Source of the DNA: an uncultured Treponema sp.
Lineage (GTDB): Bacteria; Spirochaetota; Spirochaetia; Treponematales; Treponemataceae
Direction of reading: 5' to 3'
NCBI GenBank assembly: GCA_905373565.1
Contig: CAJPTT010000128.1
Location: 1-6,884 of the forward strand
DNA: 6,884 nucleotides
Positions within the stretch are counted from its first letter, which is position 1. Every line of letters begins with the position of its first letter. Of the stretch, positions 1 to 6,550 are shown in pieces. The translations under genes were made by a program, and so were the position numbers. A model generated the notes under the pieces. The model was not told the origin of the DNA. It worked only from the letters and a program-made list of their open reading frames with translations, and made no database searches.

Positions 1-259
1 GGGTAAATGTATCAGACTCTCTTTTTAACACCCCGCAAAATATAAAGGCCGTCCAACCTTCCTTTTAAAAATATGCGGACATCTACTTCGTTATTTCACA
101 AAAATTAGTCCTCAACGTGCAAAAGCACGCCTGCGGGTAATTTTTGTTCATGCCTCGTATCTGCCTCGCCTCTTTTTAAAAGGCTAACGGAAAGCCTGTT
201 TTTAACAGTCATAACCTATTATTCTGCGAGTTTTATCTATTTGTCTGATACGTTTACCC
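1..259. repeat. Block bounded by 17-bp inverted repeats, possible MITE
   Basis: Bases 1-17 (GGGTAAATGTATCAGAC) are the reverse complement of 243-259 (GTCTGATACGTTTACCC) except at one position, which is still a G-U pair in RNA read from the plus strand. The pairing does not continue inward. The enclosed sequence has no credible gene and holds a nested hairpin near its middle (98-147) and a small CTGTT/AACAG stem (196-208). Short non-coding DNA with terminal inverted repeats is the layout of a MITE or of a deleted insertion sequence. The window begins at the first base of the left repeat, so neither its outer limit nor a target duplication can be seen. I do not recognise the repeat as belonging to a named family. 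Confidence 0.5.
98..147. repeat. Nested hairpin inside the left-end block
   Basis: An outer 10-bp perfect stem (ACAAAAATTA at 98-107 with TAATTTTTGT at 138-147) encloses a second 5-bp stem (CGTGC at 116-120 with GCACG at 125-129) with an AAAA loop. Unpaired stretches of eight bases separate the two stems on each side. It sits close to the centre of the 1-259 block. It lacks a T-run directly after a GC-rich stem, so it is not a typical terminator. Its function is unknown. Confidence 0.5.
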
Positions 260-276
260 TTCTTGTAAAATAAACT

Positions 277-304
277 GCGTGAAATTTTTTTCAAAATTTC
301 GCGC
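277..304. repeat. Second hairpin beyond the operon terminator
   Basis: GCGTGAAATTT (277-287) pairs with AAATTTCGCGC (294-304) around a six-base loop. One pair is G-U if read from the plus strand and a C-A mismatch if read from the minus strand. It lies directly downstream of the operon terminator and may act as a second stop or protect the 3' end. It could also serve plus-strand transcription leaving the left-end block. Either role is inferred. Confidence 0.4.
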
Positions 305-346
305 AAAAGGAAGACAACCGCCCGAAATGTTCTTGTTGCGGTTGTC
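305..346 (-). terminator. Intrinsic terminator of the sugar operon
   Basis: Read on the minus strand, GACAACCGC (346-338) pairs with GCGGTTGTC (321-313) as a perfect 9-bp stem with a 16-base loop. An A-U and a G-U pair at the base extend it to 11 bp. The strand then continues TTCCTTTT (312-305). The hairpin begins just after the stop codon of the glycosidase gene, as expected for the end of the operon. The T-run is interrupted by CC, so it may terminate less than fully. Confidence 0.7.
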
Positions 347-354
347 CTGTTCTC

Positions 355-2052
355 TTATGTGAATTCTTTTTCGAGTTGCAAAAATATGCAGGCGGGCCAT
401 GTGAAGGCCTGATCGTCGTACCCGCAGCCCGTAAACGCATCGTAATTTTCTGCCATTAAACCGATTTTTGTTACCTCAAAAAAACGGTACGCCAAACGTT
501 TTGCGAAATCGGGATATCCGTTCGCTCTTAGTGCATCGATAAACAAATAGGTTACAGGCGCCCACAGGGGACCGAGCCAATAGCCACCTTTCTTATATAG
601 CGGACTGTCTTTTTGCTCGGTAGTGAGTCCGAACGGAGCTTCAAAGTTTTGTTCCAAATCACGCACTAATGCATCGGCAATCCGTTTATCCATGCGGTAG
701 GCAATAACCAATGGCAGATACATCAGCAGCGAGTGCCCCGTTCTAATTCTACTGCCCGTACCGGTATTCCATGCATGAAAAGCGCCATCCTCATAAAACC
801 TGTCCATAAAGCTGTCAAAGAGTTCATCCGCCTGCCGCTTCCACTGTGCAGCCTCCGTATCATTGCCAAGCCTTTGCGCAAAGGAGGACAAGATATCCAT
901 TTTTTGAATGAGGAAGGCGCTTAAATCGGGAGATTCTACTGGAACGCCTTCATGGAAAACGGAAGCATTATCCCAGCCTGAATCGTTACCGTGATAGTAC
1001 AACGGAAAAGCGCTTCCGTTCGGACGGCGGTGGTCAAGCCAATAAAGAGCGGCGCGGCAAAAACTTTTATACGCCGGTAAAAAGTATTCCTGCCGGGAAA
1101 AAAGCGGATTCGCTTCCAGCAATTTATTATATGCCCACGCATGAATAGGCGGTTTTAAGCAGTTAAATGATGCAAAGGTATTATTGACATAGTCGGGATA
1201 GGCACCGAAAGCATCCTGCGTGTCAAAAAATATTTTCAGCTGTCCATAGGCTTCTTTCGGATACGCGCCGCCCAATGCAAGCGCCGTAAAGCAATTGTCC
1301 CAGCTCCAAATATTAAACATGGTGTTTTTAGACATATACACGGCATCGCAGGTTAATGCTCCCTGCGCATGGACGGTATTGTTCCATACAATATAGCGAG
1401 CAAGCGAATGACTTTCTTGATACGCCTCGATGAAGCAAGGAAAGCGGCGTTTCCATTCATCATACTCGGCTGCAAGCTGTTGCTCCGCTTTATCAAAGTC
1501 GTCCCTTGTGCACACATCAGGACGAAAAGAAACGGTTGTACTTCTAAGCACGGCGCAGGCAGCTTGCCCATCGGCATTAACCGTAAGTACAGGACAGGCG
1601 CTTCCTCGTACCGTCCACTTTGATGTTGCCGTGCAGCGCCCTTCCAAAACCGACATGCATATTTTTAATTGTTTATCATACAGCTGATGTTCATATTCCC
1701 CTTCGGAAACCTGCACAAGCGTATCGTATGCACCGTCCGTAATTCCTTTTAAACGGATGGTAAAACCGGCAGCTTTGATAAACAGCCGCTCATCAGCAGT
1801 ACATAACAGCGTAACAAAACAGGCGGCATCATCTTGAGCATGAAATGAAAGAACGGTTTCCGTTCTTTCGCATATCAAGTCTTTCCATACATAACCGTCT
1901 ATCGAAAGTTCATAGATATTCGAAACGGCGCCGTCCCCTCCGTGAAGATCCCGTATATATACTTTTCCTTCATTTTCCGAAACGGCAAAATACGAACCGC
2001 GTGCACTGAAAGGTACCGTATCAATTCCATACGCAAAACCGTATGTGTTCAT
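355..2052 (-). CDS. Trehalase/GH63-like glycoside hydrolase (MGH1-like), cytoplasmic
   Basis: This 565-residue protein has no signal peptide and should act in the cytoplasm on the sugar imported by the preceding transporter. About residues 1-190 look like a beta-rich N-terminal domain, and the rest like an (alpha/alpha)6 barrel of the GH37/GH63 clan. Visible motifs are FNIWSWDNCF (246-255), GNDSGWDN (355-362), YWLGPLWAP (491-499) and AENYDAFTG (534-542). By family analogy D361 is the general acid and E535 the general base of an inverting mechanism. The first motif differs from the classical trehalase signature, so trehalose is only one candidate; other alpha-glucosides or glucosyl/mannosylglycerate are possible. 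The start at 2052 is chosen because ATG overlaps the TGA of the upstream permease and follows AGGAG by seven bases. A longer frame up to 2142 would run inside the permease gene. It is the last gene of the operon. Confidence 0.85.
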   Translation of the reverse strand: MNTYGFAYGIDTVPFSARGSYFAVSENEGKVYIRDLHGGDGAVSNIYELSIDGYVWKDLICERTETVLSFHAQDDAACFVTLLCTADERLFIKAAGFTIRLKGITDGAYDTLVQVSEGEYEHQLYDKQLKICMSVLEGRCTATSKWTVRGSACPVLTVNADGQAACAVLRSTTVSFRPDVCTRDDFDKAEQQLAAEYDEWKRRFPCFIEAYQESHSLARYIVWNNTVHAQGALTCDAVYMSKNTMFNIWSWDNCFTALALGGAYPKEAYGQLKIFFDTQDAFGAYPDYVNNTFASFNCLKPPIHAWAYNKLLEANPLFSRQEYFLPAYKSFCRAALYWLDHRRPNGSAFPLYYHGNDSGWDNASVFHEGVPVESPDLSAFLIQKMDILSSFAQRLGNDTEAAQWKRQADELFDSFMDRFYEDGAFHAWNTGTGSRIRTGHSLLMYLPLVIAYRMDKRIADALVRDLEQNFEAPFGLTTEQKDSPLYKKGGYWLGPLWAPVTYLFIDALRANGYPDFAKRLAYRFFEVTKIGLMAENYDAFTGCGYDDQAFTWPACIFLQLEKEFT

Positions 2053-2870
2053 TTTATTGCTCCTGAAGTGCCTTCGATAATGTATTTTTGTGCAATCATA
2101 AATAACACAATAGGAGGGATAATCATAATGACGGTAATACACAAAATGGGAATAATCTGCGTATCATGCACACCTTTAAACGACGCAAGTCCCAACGCGA
2201 GCGTATACTTTGCTCTGCTTTGCAAGAAAATAAGCGGGCCGAGATAGTCGTTCCATACCGTCAGCATATTTAAGACTGCAACTAAAATAAGTTGCGGTTT
2301 TAATATCGGCATAAAGATCAGTGCATAAATCTGAAACGCATGAGCACCGTCGATACGGGCGGCTTCCTCAAAGTCGCGCGGAACGCCCGCTAAAAATTGG
2401 TGCATCAAAAAAATATAATAGGCCGAACCGAAGAAGGCGGGCACAATCAACGGCTTTAACGTATTGATCCAACCGAAAAGATTAAACTCCATATACAGCG
2501 GAATCATTGTTACATCCCACGGAATCATCATCGTAGAAAGCATGATGATAAACAGAATGGTTTTACCTTTAAACCGATACCGTGCAAAGCCGTATGCAGT
2601 TAAAGAACAGGCAATGAGCTGCCCGATCGTCGTCATAACCGTAATAAGAACCGAATTAAAAAAATACAACCCGAAGGGCTGGGACTTCCATGCAGCAGCA
2701 AAATTACCCCAACGCCATTCTTTAGGGAAAAAGCGGGGCGGATATGCATTTGCCTCCGCTTCCGTTTTAAACACGGTTAGCAACATATATATAAACGGAA
2801 ATAAAAAATAAAGAGCAATTGCTATCAGCAGAGTGTATATCAGTATTTTACTTTTTTTCGACAGCCTCAT
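2049..2870 (-). CDS. Carbohydrate ABC transporter permease, CUT1 type (MalG/UgpE-like)
   Basis: This inner-membrane permease of 273 residues has the usual length for the MalG-like half of CUT1 sugar transporters. It has a hydrophobic first helix (about 9-31), several further membrane segments, and the EAA loop that docks the ATPase (FEEAARIDGA, 167-176, followed by IFMP at 185-188). FNSVLITV (71-78), MIPLYMEFNLFGWINT (122-137) and WNDYLGPL (206-213) are typical of this half. The C-terminal EGTSGAIK matches the usual G-AIKG ending. The start at 2870 follows AAGGGA. An in-frame ATG at 2954 would add residues encoded only by the palindromic intergenic DNA and is rejected. It pairs with the permease gene upstream and overlaps the glycosidase gene by four bases. 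The substrate cannot be read from the sequence. Confidence 0.93.
   Translation of the reverse strand: MRLSKKSKILIYTLLIAIALYFLFPFIYMLLTVFKTEAEANAYPPRFFPKEWRWGNFAAAWKSQPFGLYFFNSVLITVMTTIGQLIACSLTAYGFARYRFKGKTILFIIMLSTMMIPWDVTMIPLYMEFNLFGWINTLKPLIVPAFFGSAYYIFLMHQFLAGVPRDFEEAARIDGAHAFQIYALIFMPILKPQLILVAVLNMLTVWNDYLGPLIFLQSRAKYTLALGLASFKGVHDTQIIPILCITVIMIIPPIVLFMIAQKYIIEGTSGAIK
2060..2064 (-). promoter_or_regulatory. Ribosome binding site fixing the glycosidase start
   Basis: AGGAG on the minus strand lies seven bases before the ATG at 2052, inside the last codons of the second permease. With the ATGA stop/start overlap it supports translational coupling of the permease and the glycosidase, and argues against the upstream in-frame ATG at 2142. 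Confidence 0.7.
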
Positions 2871-2873
2871 GTT

Positions 2874-2879
2874 TCCCTT
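2874..2879 (-). promoter_or_regulatory. Ribosome binding site fixing the second permease start
   Basis: AAGGGA on the minus strand lies three bases before the ATG at 2870. The binding-protein gene of the same operon uses a similar AAGGGGA with close spacing. This supports the 273-residue product rather than the 301-residue reading from 2954. The site lies right next to the hairpin arm that begins at 2887, so mRNA structure could influence its use. Confidence 0.6.
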
Positions 2880-2886
2880 CTTTAAA

Positions 2887-2985
2887 AATTCGACAGCCGA
2901 ACAAAATATCAATTTTTGAGGCTGTTGAATTAGTACGCGATAGCGTACATACAATCTGCGATGTTTCGGCTTTGGCCGAAACTCG
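2887..2985. repeat. Cluster of three hairpins between the permease genes
   Basis: The 119-base gap between the permeases is almost filled by inverted repeats. (1) AATTCGACAGCC (2887-2898) pairs with GGCTGTTGAATT (2920-2931), with one non-Watson-Crick position, and an inner CAAAA/TTTTG stem (2902-2906 and 2914-2918). (2) GTACGC (2933-2938) pairs perfectly with GCGTAC (2943-2948) around GATA. (3) GTTTCGGC (2963-2970) pairs perfectly with GCCGAAAC (2975-2982) around TTTG, extendable by CGA/TCG with one bulged base. The third arm ends five bases from the stop codon of the first permease. None is followed by a good T-run on the minus strand. It resembles a REP-like intergenic palindrome element or an mRNA-processing or stabilising structure. 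No second copy was noticed in this window. Confidence 0.65.
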
Positions 2986-2989
2986 ACGT

Positions 2990-3910
2990 TTAACGAAACC
3001 GCGCGGATTTAGCGGGTGAAGTTAAACGGTTTTTCATTTCTGTTTCATAAAACACCCATGCGGAAGAAGACTTAAACACCAACATCGTCAATATCAAAAT
3101 AATGATGAACATAATCCATGCATTCGCAGAGGCATAACCCAAACGGTGATGTTTAAATGCATTGCGGTACACGTACAATCCGTAAAAATATGTCGCGTTC
3201 AACGGGCCGCCGCTGGTCAGCAGCATAACCAGTGTCAACTGCTGGAATGCCGTTATCAACGAAGTTATCAAATTGAATAAGATGGTCGGCGTAATAATCG
3301 GGAGGGTGATACTGAAAAACTGACGCACAACGCCCGCTCCGTCCAAATCGGCAGCTTCATATAAATCCGCAGGAATAGTTTTAATATTTGCATAAAAGAT
3401 GAGCATCATCGTACCGACCCCGAAGGCACTTGCTAACACAATGGCAACCAATGCCCACGACGGATCTAACAGCCACTTAGGGCCGGAAATACCTATTAAA
3501 GACAAAAGATAATTGAAGATGCCGTAATCGGCATTCAACAGCCATCCCCACACAATTGAAACGGCCACACCTGAAATAACGGTGGGGATATAAAAGACTG
3601 TCCTAAAAAATTTAACGCCCGCGACCGGCTGAGAAATCAACAGTGCCAAAAACAACGCAAGGCACATATTCAGAGGCACAAAAATAACGGCATATTTTAA
3701 TGTGATAAACAACGAACGGTAAAACTGCTTATCCTGCGTGAACATCGTAATATAATTTTTAAAGGCGGAAAAGACGGGTGGCTTTGTAATAGACCAATCA
3801 AAAAAGCTCATAATAAGCGACATCAGCAAGGGTCCCGCTGTAAAGGCGATAAACCCAATCACCCATGGAGATATAAAGAGATATGGAGCTATTACATTTT
3901 TCTTGTTCAT
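2990..3910 (-). CDS. Carbohydrate ABC transporter permease, CUT1 type (MalF/UgpA-like)
   Basis: This inner-membrane permease of 306 residues forms the MalF-like half of the transporter. It has an N-terminal hydrophobic helix (about 8-36), further membrane segments, and the EAA loop YEAADLDGAG (184-193) followed by ITLP (201-204). FFRTVFYIPTVISGVAVSIVWGWL (starting at 101) and SGGPLNATYFYGLYVYRNAF (233-252) are typical of sugar permeases of this subgroup. The start at 3910 is preceded by a weak AGGGCGG, 16 bases after the stop of the binding-protein gene, so the two belong to one transcript. The last residues (about SPAKSARFR) look unlike the usual end of the family and run up to the palindromic DNA beyond the stop. 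They may have been altered by that element, but this is an inference. Confidence 0.93.
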   Translation of the reverse strand: MNKKNVIAPYLFISPWVIGFIAFTAGPLLMSLIMSFFDWSITKPPVFSAFKNYITMFTQDKQFYRSLFITLKYAVIFVPLNMCLALFLALLISQPVAGVKFFRTVFYIPTVISGVAVSIVWGWLLNADYGIFNYLLSLIGISGPKWLLDPSWALVAIVLASAFGVGTMMLIFYANIKTIPADLYEAADLDGAGVVRQFFSITLPIITPTILFNLITSLITAFQQLTLVMLLTSGGPLNATYFYGLYVYRNAFKHHRLGYASANAWIMFIIILILTMLVFKSSSAWVFYETEMKNRLTSPAKSARFR

Positions 3911-3926
3911 TTTCCGCCCTGTATAT

Positions 3927-5156
3927 TTATTTTCTTTTGCTTATCTCGTCCAAAACACTTGCACTGTTTTCCAATGTAGTCGGATTAAAAATCCTTTCAA
4001 ATGCCAGCGATAACTCATCCGATAAATCAGACCACGTAGGGCTTATAAAGGCCGAAGGCGTGTAGCCTGCACTGTGCTCAAGCATCGTATAAAAAGGAGC
4101 GGTCTTTTCATCGGTCATGATGTTCGCTTCGGCAACAACCGACTTTAAAACCGGCAGTTCATATCCGATACGCTCTTTATTTAATTCCGTTCCCGTCCAG
4201 TATTTTATAAACTCCCACGCAGCATCCTTATGCTTTGAGCTTTTTGCAATCGATACGCCTGAACTGCTGAGAATACTTACAGAATCTTTCCCTGTTCCTG
4301 CAAAGGCGGGAATTTCGACAATACCGTAATTCAAGTTTTCCCGATTAAAGCGTGCAATCGCCCAGCCCCCGTAAACATACATAGCAGTTTTACCGCCGCT
4401 CATTTCGTCCGAACCGCCTTTTTCGGTTGCAATAGCCCATCCCTGTTTTTCCATATTTTGGAACATATCGAATACGGCTATACTTTTGGGAGCATTCAAA
4501 TATCCGTCGGTATTTCCGTTGTTATCCATATAGCTTGTTCCATTGCTCCAAAGATACATTTCAAAATCATAAGGGTCAGCCTTTAACTGGAATGAAAATC
4601 CTTTTACGCCCGGAACTTTTTCGGTGATAAGCTGAGCGTTTTTCTGTAAATCATCCCATGTCCAATCGGAAGAGGGATAGGCCAAACCTGCTTTATCGAA
4701 AATATCTTTATTAAAATACAGACAATGCGTCGTAAACCCGACCGGCATACCGTATATTGTTCCTTTCATCTGATTGTACGGCCACAATGCTTCATAAAAA
4801 TTTTCTTTATAGGCCTTCCCCTCTTTTTCGATATAGGGCTCCAAGTTTTCCAAGCCTTCGTAGTAGGCAGGATAGTTCCACATATACATAACATCGGGAG
4901 CATCCCCTGAACCCATACCGGCGCTGATCTTCGTATCATAGTCGTCTCCGTAGGCTTCCAATGAAACCTTGATATCGCTATGAGTTTCGTTGAACCGATC
5001 GACCAGCTTTTGCTGAGCTTCCAAAGTTTCGGCGCTATCCCACGAAGCAAATCTGATTTCCGTTTTGCCGGAGCCTTGCGAAGCCTGCTTTGAGCAGCCG
5101 ATAAAAAATACTGCGCACAGGGCACATATCATTACAACAAATAGTCTTTTTTTCAT
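3927..5156 (-). CDS. Sugar-binding lipoprotein of an ABC transporter (solute-binding family 1)
   Basis: This 409-residue extracellular binding protein delivers the sugar to the permease pair. Residues 1-20 form a lipoprotein signal peptide (charged KKR, hydrophobic core, then FFIG) before C21, a loose lipobox of the kind seen in spirochaetes. Mature-protein features are GSGDAPDVMYMW (82-93), YGMPVGFTTHCLYFNKDIFD (135-154), DWTWDDL (164-170) and GKTAMYVYGGWAI (255-267), all placed as in family 1 binding proteins for glycerol phosphate, maltose and multiple sugars. Aromatic residues such as those at 93-99 and W265 may stack on the sugar, by family analogy. The ATG at 5156 follows AAGGGGA by four bases. 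It is the first gene of the operon, directly behind the promoter with two palindromes. The ligand is not predictable; the glycosidase suggests an alpha-linked glycoside. Confidence 0.93.
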   Translation of the reverse strand: MKKRLFVVMICALCAVFFIGCSKQASQGSGKTEIRFASWDSAETLEAQQKLVDRFNETHSDIKVSLEAYGDDYDTKISAGMGSGDAPDVMYMWNYPAYYEGLENLEPYIEKEGKAYKENFYEALWPYNQMKGTIYGMPVGFTTHCLYFNKDIFDKAGLAYPSSDWTWDDLQKNAQLITEKVPGVKGFSFQLKADPYDFEMYLWSNGTSYMDNNGNTDGYLNAPKSIAVFDMFQNMEKQGWAIATEKGGSDEMSGGKTAMYVYGGWAIARFNRENLNYGIVEIPAFAGTGKDSVSILSSSGVSIAKSSKHKDAAWEFIKYWTGTELNKERIGYELPVLKSVVAEANIMTDEKTAPFYTMLEHSAGYTPSAFISPTWSDLSDELSLAFERIFNPTTLENSASVLDEISKRK

Positions 5157-5179
5157 ATCTTCCCCTTTCTATAAGATGG

Positions 5180-5198
5180 ATATATTTAGTAAATATAT
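5180..5198. promoter_or_regulatory. Palindromic operator candidate O1, over the transcription start
   Basis: ATATATTTA (5180-5188) and TAAATATAT (5190-5198) form a perfect 9-1-9 palindrome. It touches the -10 box on the minus strand and covers the expected start of transcription near 5190. Together with the second palindrome 22 bases away (centre to centre, about two helical turns) it fits a repressor site of a LacI, ROK or GntR type regulator. The family cannot be decided from the sequence. A+T-rich palindromes also occur by chance, so the support comes mainly from placement and pairing. Confidence 0.55.
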
Positions 5199-5225
5199 TG
5201 TAAGTTTACTAAGTAAATTTGTCAA
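5197..5225 (-). promoter_or_regulatory. Promoter of the sugar uptake operon
   Basis: On the minus strand a perfect -35 box TTGACA (5225-5220) is followed by 17 bases and the -10 box TACAAT (5202-5197), one base from consensus. Transcription would begin near 5190, giving a leader of about 33 bases before the ATG at 5156. A housekeeping-sigma promoter this close to consensus should be strong unless repressed, which fits the two palindromes placed on it. It lies just past the pepT terminator, so the sugar operon has its own promoter. Confidence 0.8.
5205..5217. promoter_or_regulatory. Palindromic operator candidate O2, between -35 and -10
   Basis: TTTACT (5205-5210), one central base, and AGTAAA (5212-5217) form a perfect 6-1-6 palindrome lying wholly in the 17-base spacer of the promoter. 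A bound protein would block RNA polymerase. It shares TTTACTAA with O1 (plus strand at 5205-5212 here, minus strand at 5193-5186 in O1), which suggests that one regulator binds both. Confidence 0.6.
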
Positions 5226-5253
5226 GTTTTTATTTTTTAGAAACTGAATCAAA

Positions 5254-5291
5254 AAACCCCGACGAGAGATTATATTCACTCATCGGGGTTT
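5254..5291 (-). terminator. Intrinsic terminator after pepT
   Basis: Read on the minus strand, AAACCCCGATGAG (5291-5279) pairs with CTCGTCGGGGTTT (5266-5254) over 13 bp with one U-G pair and a 12-base loop. A run of six T (5256-5251) overlaps the last stem bases. It sits 35 bases after the pepT stop and before the sugar operon promoter, separating the two transcription units. In the plus direction the pair becomes a mismatch and there is no comparable T-run, so it is judged one-directional. Confidence 0.88.
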
Positions 5292-5326
5292 ACTATATGC
5301 ACATTTAATCCAATCGGAAAGCCTAT

Positions 5327-6535
5327 TTAACCTACGGCATTTTCGATAATACGGATGAGTAAATCGATCCCCTTATAGATGGAGCTTATGGGAATGCACT
5401 CAAAACGTCCGTGGAAGTTAAAGCCGCCGGCAAAGATGTTAGGGCAGGGGAGTCCCATAAACGAGAGCCGAGCGCCGTCCGTCCCGCCGCGGATGGGGTG
5501 GATAATCGGCGTGATACCGATCTCTTCCATAGACTTCTTCGCAAGGTCGATAATTTCGATATGCGGTTCAATTTGTCCGCGCATATTATAGTAGCTGTCT
5601 GTAATGGAAAGCGTGATGATGGCACCGTATTTTGTGTTCAAAAAAGCAACGGCATTCCGCAGCAGCGTCTTCTTTTGCTCGAATTTGTCGGTAGAATGGT
5701 CGCGGATGATGTACGACATGGACGTGTGATCCACTGCGCCGTTAAGGTGAGTAAGCAGAAAGAATCCTTCATACCCTTCCGTATATTCGGGCTTTTGTTC
5801 TACCGGCAGCATAGCGTCCAGCTCGCCGGCAACCCGCAGCGAATTGATCATGATATTTTTTGCCGTACCCGGATGGACGTTTTTTCCTTGAATTTCGATT
5901 TTAGCGCTTGCGGCGTTAAAGTTTTCGTACTCCAGCTCGCCGATTTCTCCGCCGTCGATGGTGTAGGCAAAATCCGCACCGAATTTTTTTACATCAAAGA
6001 GGTCTGCACCTCTGCCGATTTCCTCATCGGGGGTAAAGCCGATTTTAATCGTGCCGTGCTGCACCTGCGGATTGTCACGGAGGTATTCAACCATCCCCAT
6101 GATGATGGTGATGCCCGATTTATCATCCGCACCCAAAAGCGTGGCACCGTCAGTGGTAATAATGTCTTCGCCGATAAGCTTGTTGAGGAACGAAAATTCC
6201 TGTACCGTCAGCGAATAGGTTTCGTTCAGTTTAATATCGCCGCCTTTATAGTGCACAATCTGCGGGTTGACACATTTTCCGTCCAAGTCGGGCGCGGTAT
6301 CCATGTGTGCAATAAATCCGATAACGGGCGCTTTTTTATCGGTGTTGGCAGGGATTGTTCCGTAGACATATCCGTGCGCATCCTGTTCGGCATTGGCTAC
6401 GCCCAGCTCGTGCAATTCCTGCACCAACATCTTTCCAAGCTCCAGCTGTCCCTTGGTGCTGGGGCATTCGGGATTATCTTCATTCGATTTGGTATCGACT
6501 GCAATGTATTTAAAAAAGCGTTTTACTGCATCCAT
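5327..6535 (-). CDS. pepT: Peptidase T (tripeptide aminopeptidase, M20 family)
   Basis: This cytoplasmic metallopeptidase removes the N-terminal residue from tripeptides, in the last steps of peptide use. Its 402 residues match the usual family length of about 405-410. All expected two-zinc site residues are visible by analogy with characterised PepT: H77 and catalytic D79 in AHMDTAPD, bridging D137 in LLGADDKSG, catalytic E171 and ligand E172 in TPDEEIG, D194 in YTIDGGEIGE, and H375 in GFNFHGRFE. The dimerisation domain includes NVHPGTAKN (219-227), and the substrate-binding region RGGTDGARLSFMGLP (349-363) is intact. The start at 6535 follows AAGGAGG by eight bases, 13 bases after the upstream stop codon. 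No promoter is visible in that gap, so it is read from upstream and ended by the terminator at 5254-5291. There is no obvious functional link with the sugar operon. Confidence 0.97.
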   Translation of the reverse strand: MDAVKRFFKYIAVDTKSNEDNPECPSTKGQLELGKMLVQELHELGVANAEQDAHGYVYGTIPANTDKKAPVIGFIAHMDTAPDLDGKCVNPQIVHYKGGDIKLNETYSLTVQEFSFLNKLIGEDIITTDGATLLGADDKSGITIIMGMVEYLRDNPQVQHGTIKIGFTPDEEIGRGADLFDVKKFGADFAYTIDGGEIGELEYENFNAASAKIEIQGKNVHPGTAKNIMINSLRVAGELDAMLPVEQKPEYTEGYEGFFLLTHLNGAVDHTSMSYIIRDHSTDKFEQKKTLLRNAVAFLNTKYGAIITLSITDSYYNMRGQIEPHIEIIDLAKKSMEEIGITPIIHPIRGGTDGARLSFMGLPCPNIFAGGFNFHGRFECIPISSIYKGIDLLIRIIENAVG

Positions 6536-6543
6536 AACGTATT

Positions 6544-6550
6544 CCTCCTT
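6544..6550 (-). promoter_or_regulatory. pepT ribosome binding site overlapping the upstream stop codon
   Basis: AAGGAGG on the minus strand lies eight bases before the pepT ATG. Its two leading A residues are part of the TAA stop (6551-6549) of the preceding gene. Ribosomes ending the upstream gene would therefore cover the pepT start site, which suggests translational coupling in one transcript. Confidence 0.8.

Noticed and set aside
241..271. Plus-strand promoter-like TTGTCT and TAAAAT
   Set aside because: The spacing is 19 bases, the -35 box is poor and the downstream DNA is the antisense of the operon. A+T-rich intergenic DNA gives such matches by chance.
2053..2142. 30-residue N-terminal extension of the glycosidase
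   Set aside because: It lies inside the end of the second permease gene in another frame, has no ribosome binding site, and reads as unstructured sequence. The ATGA overlap with AGGAG at 2060-2064 gives a better start.
1942..2247. 101-codon plus-strand frame across the permease/glycosidase junction
   Set aside because: It is antisense to two well supported genes, has no family resemblance and no start signals.
2871..2954. 28-residue N-terminal extension of the second permease
   Set aside because: It is encoded entirely by the palindromic intergenic DNA, and the start at 2870 gives the usual family length and has a ribosome binding site.
2887..2985. CRISPR array or terminator as explanation of the hairpins
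   Set aside because: The stems differ in sequence and there are no equal direct repeats with spacers. No stem is followed by a T-run on the minus strand, and the downstream genes clearly belong to the same operon.
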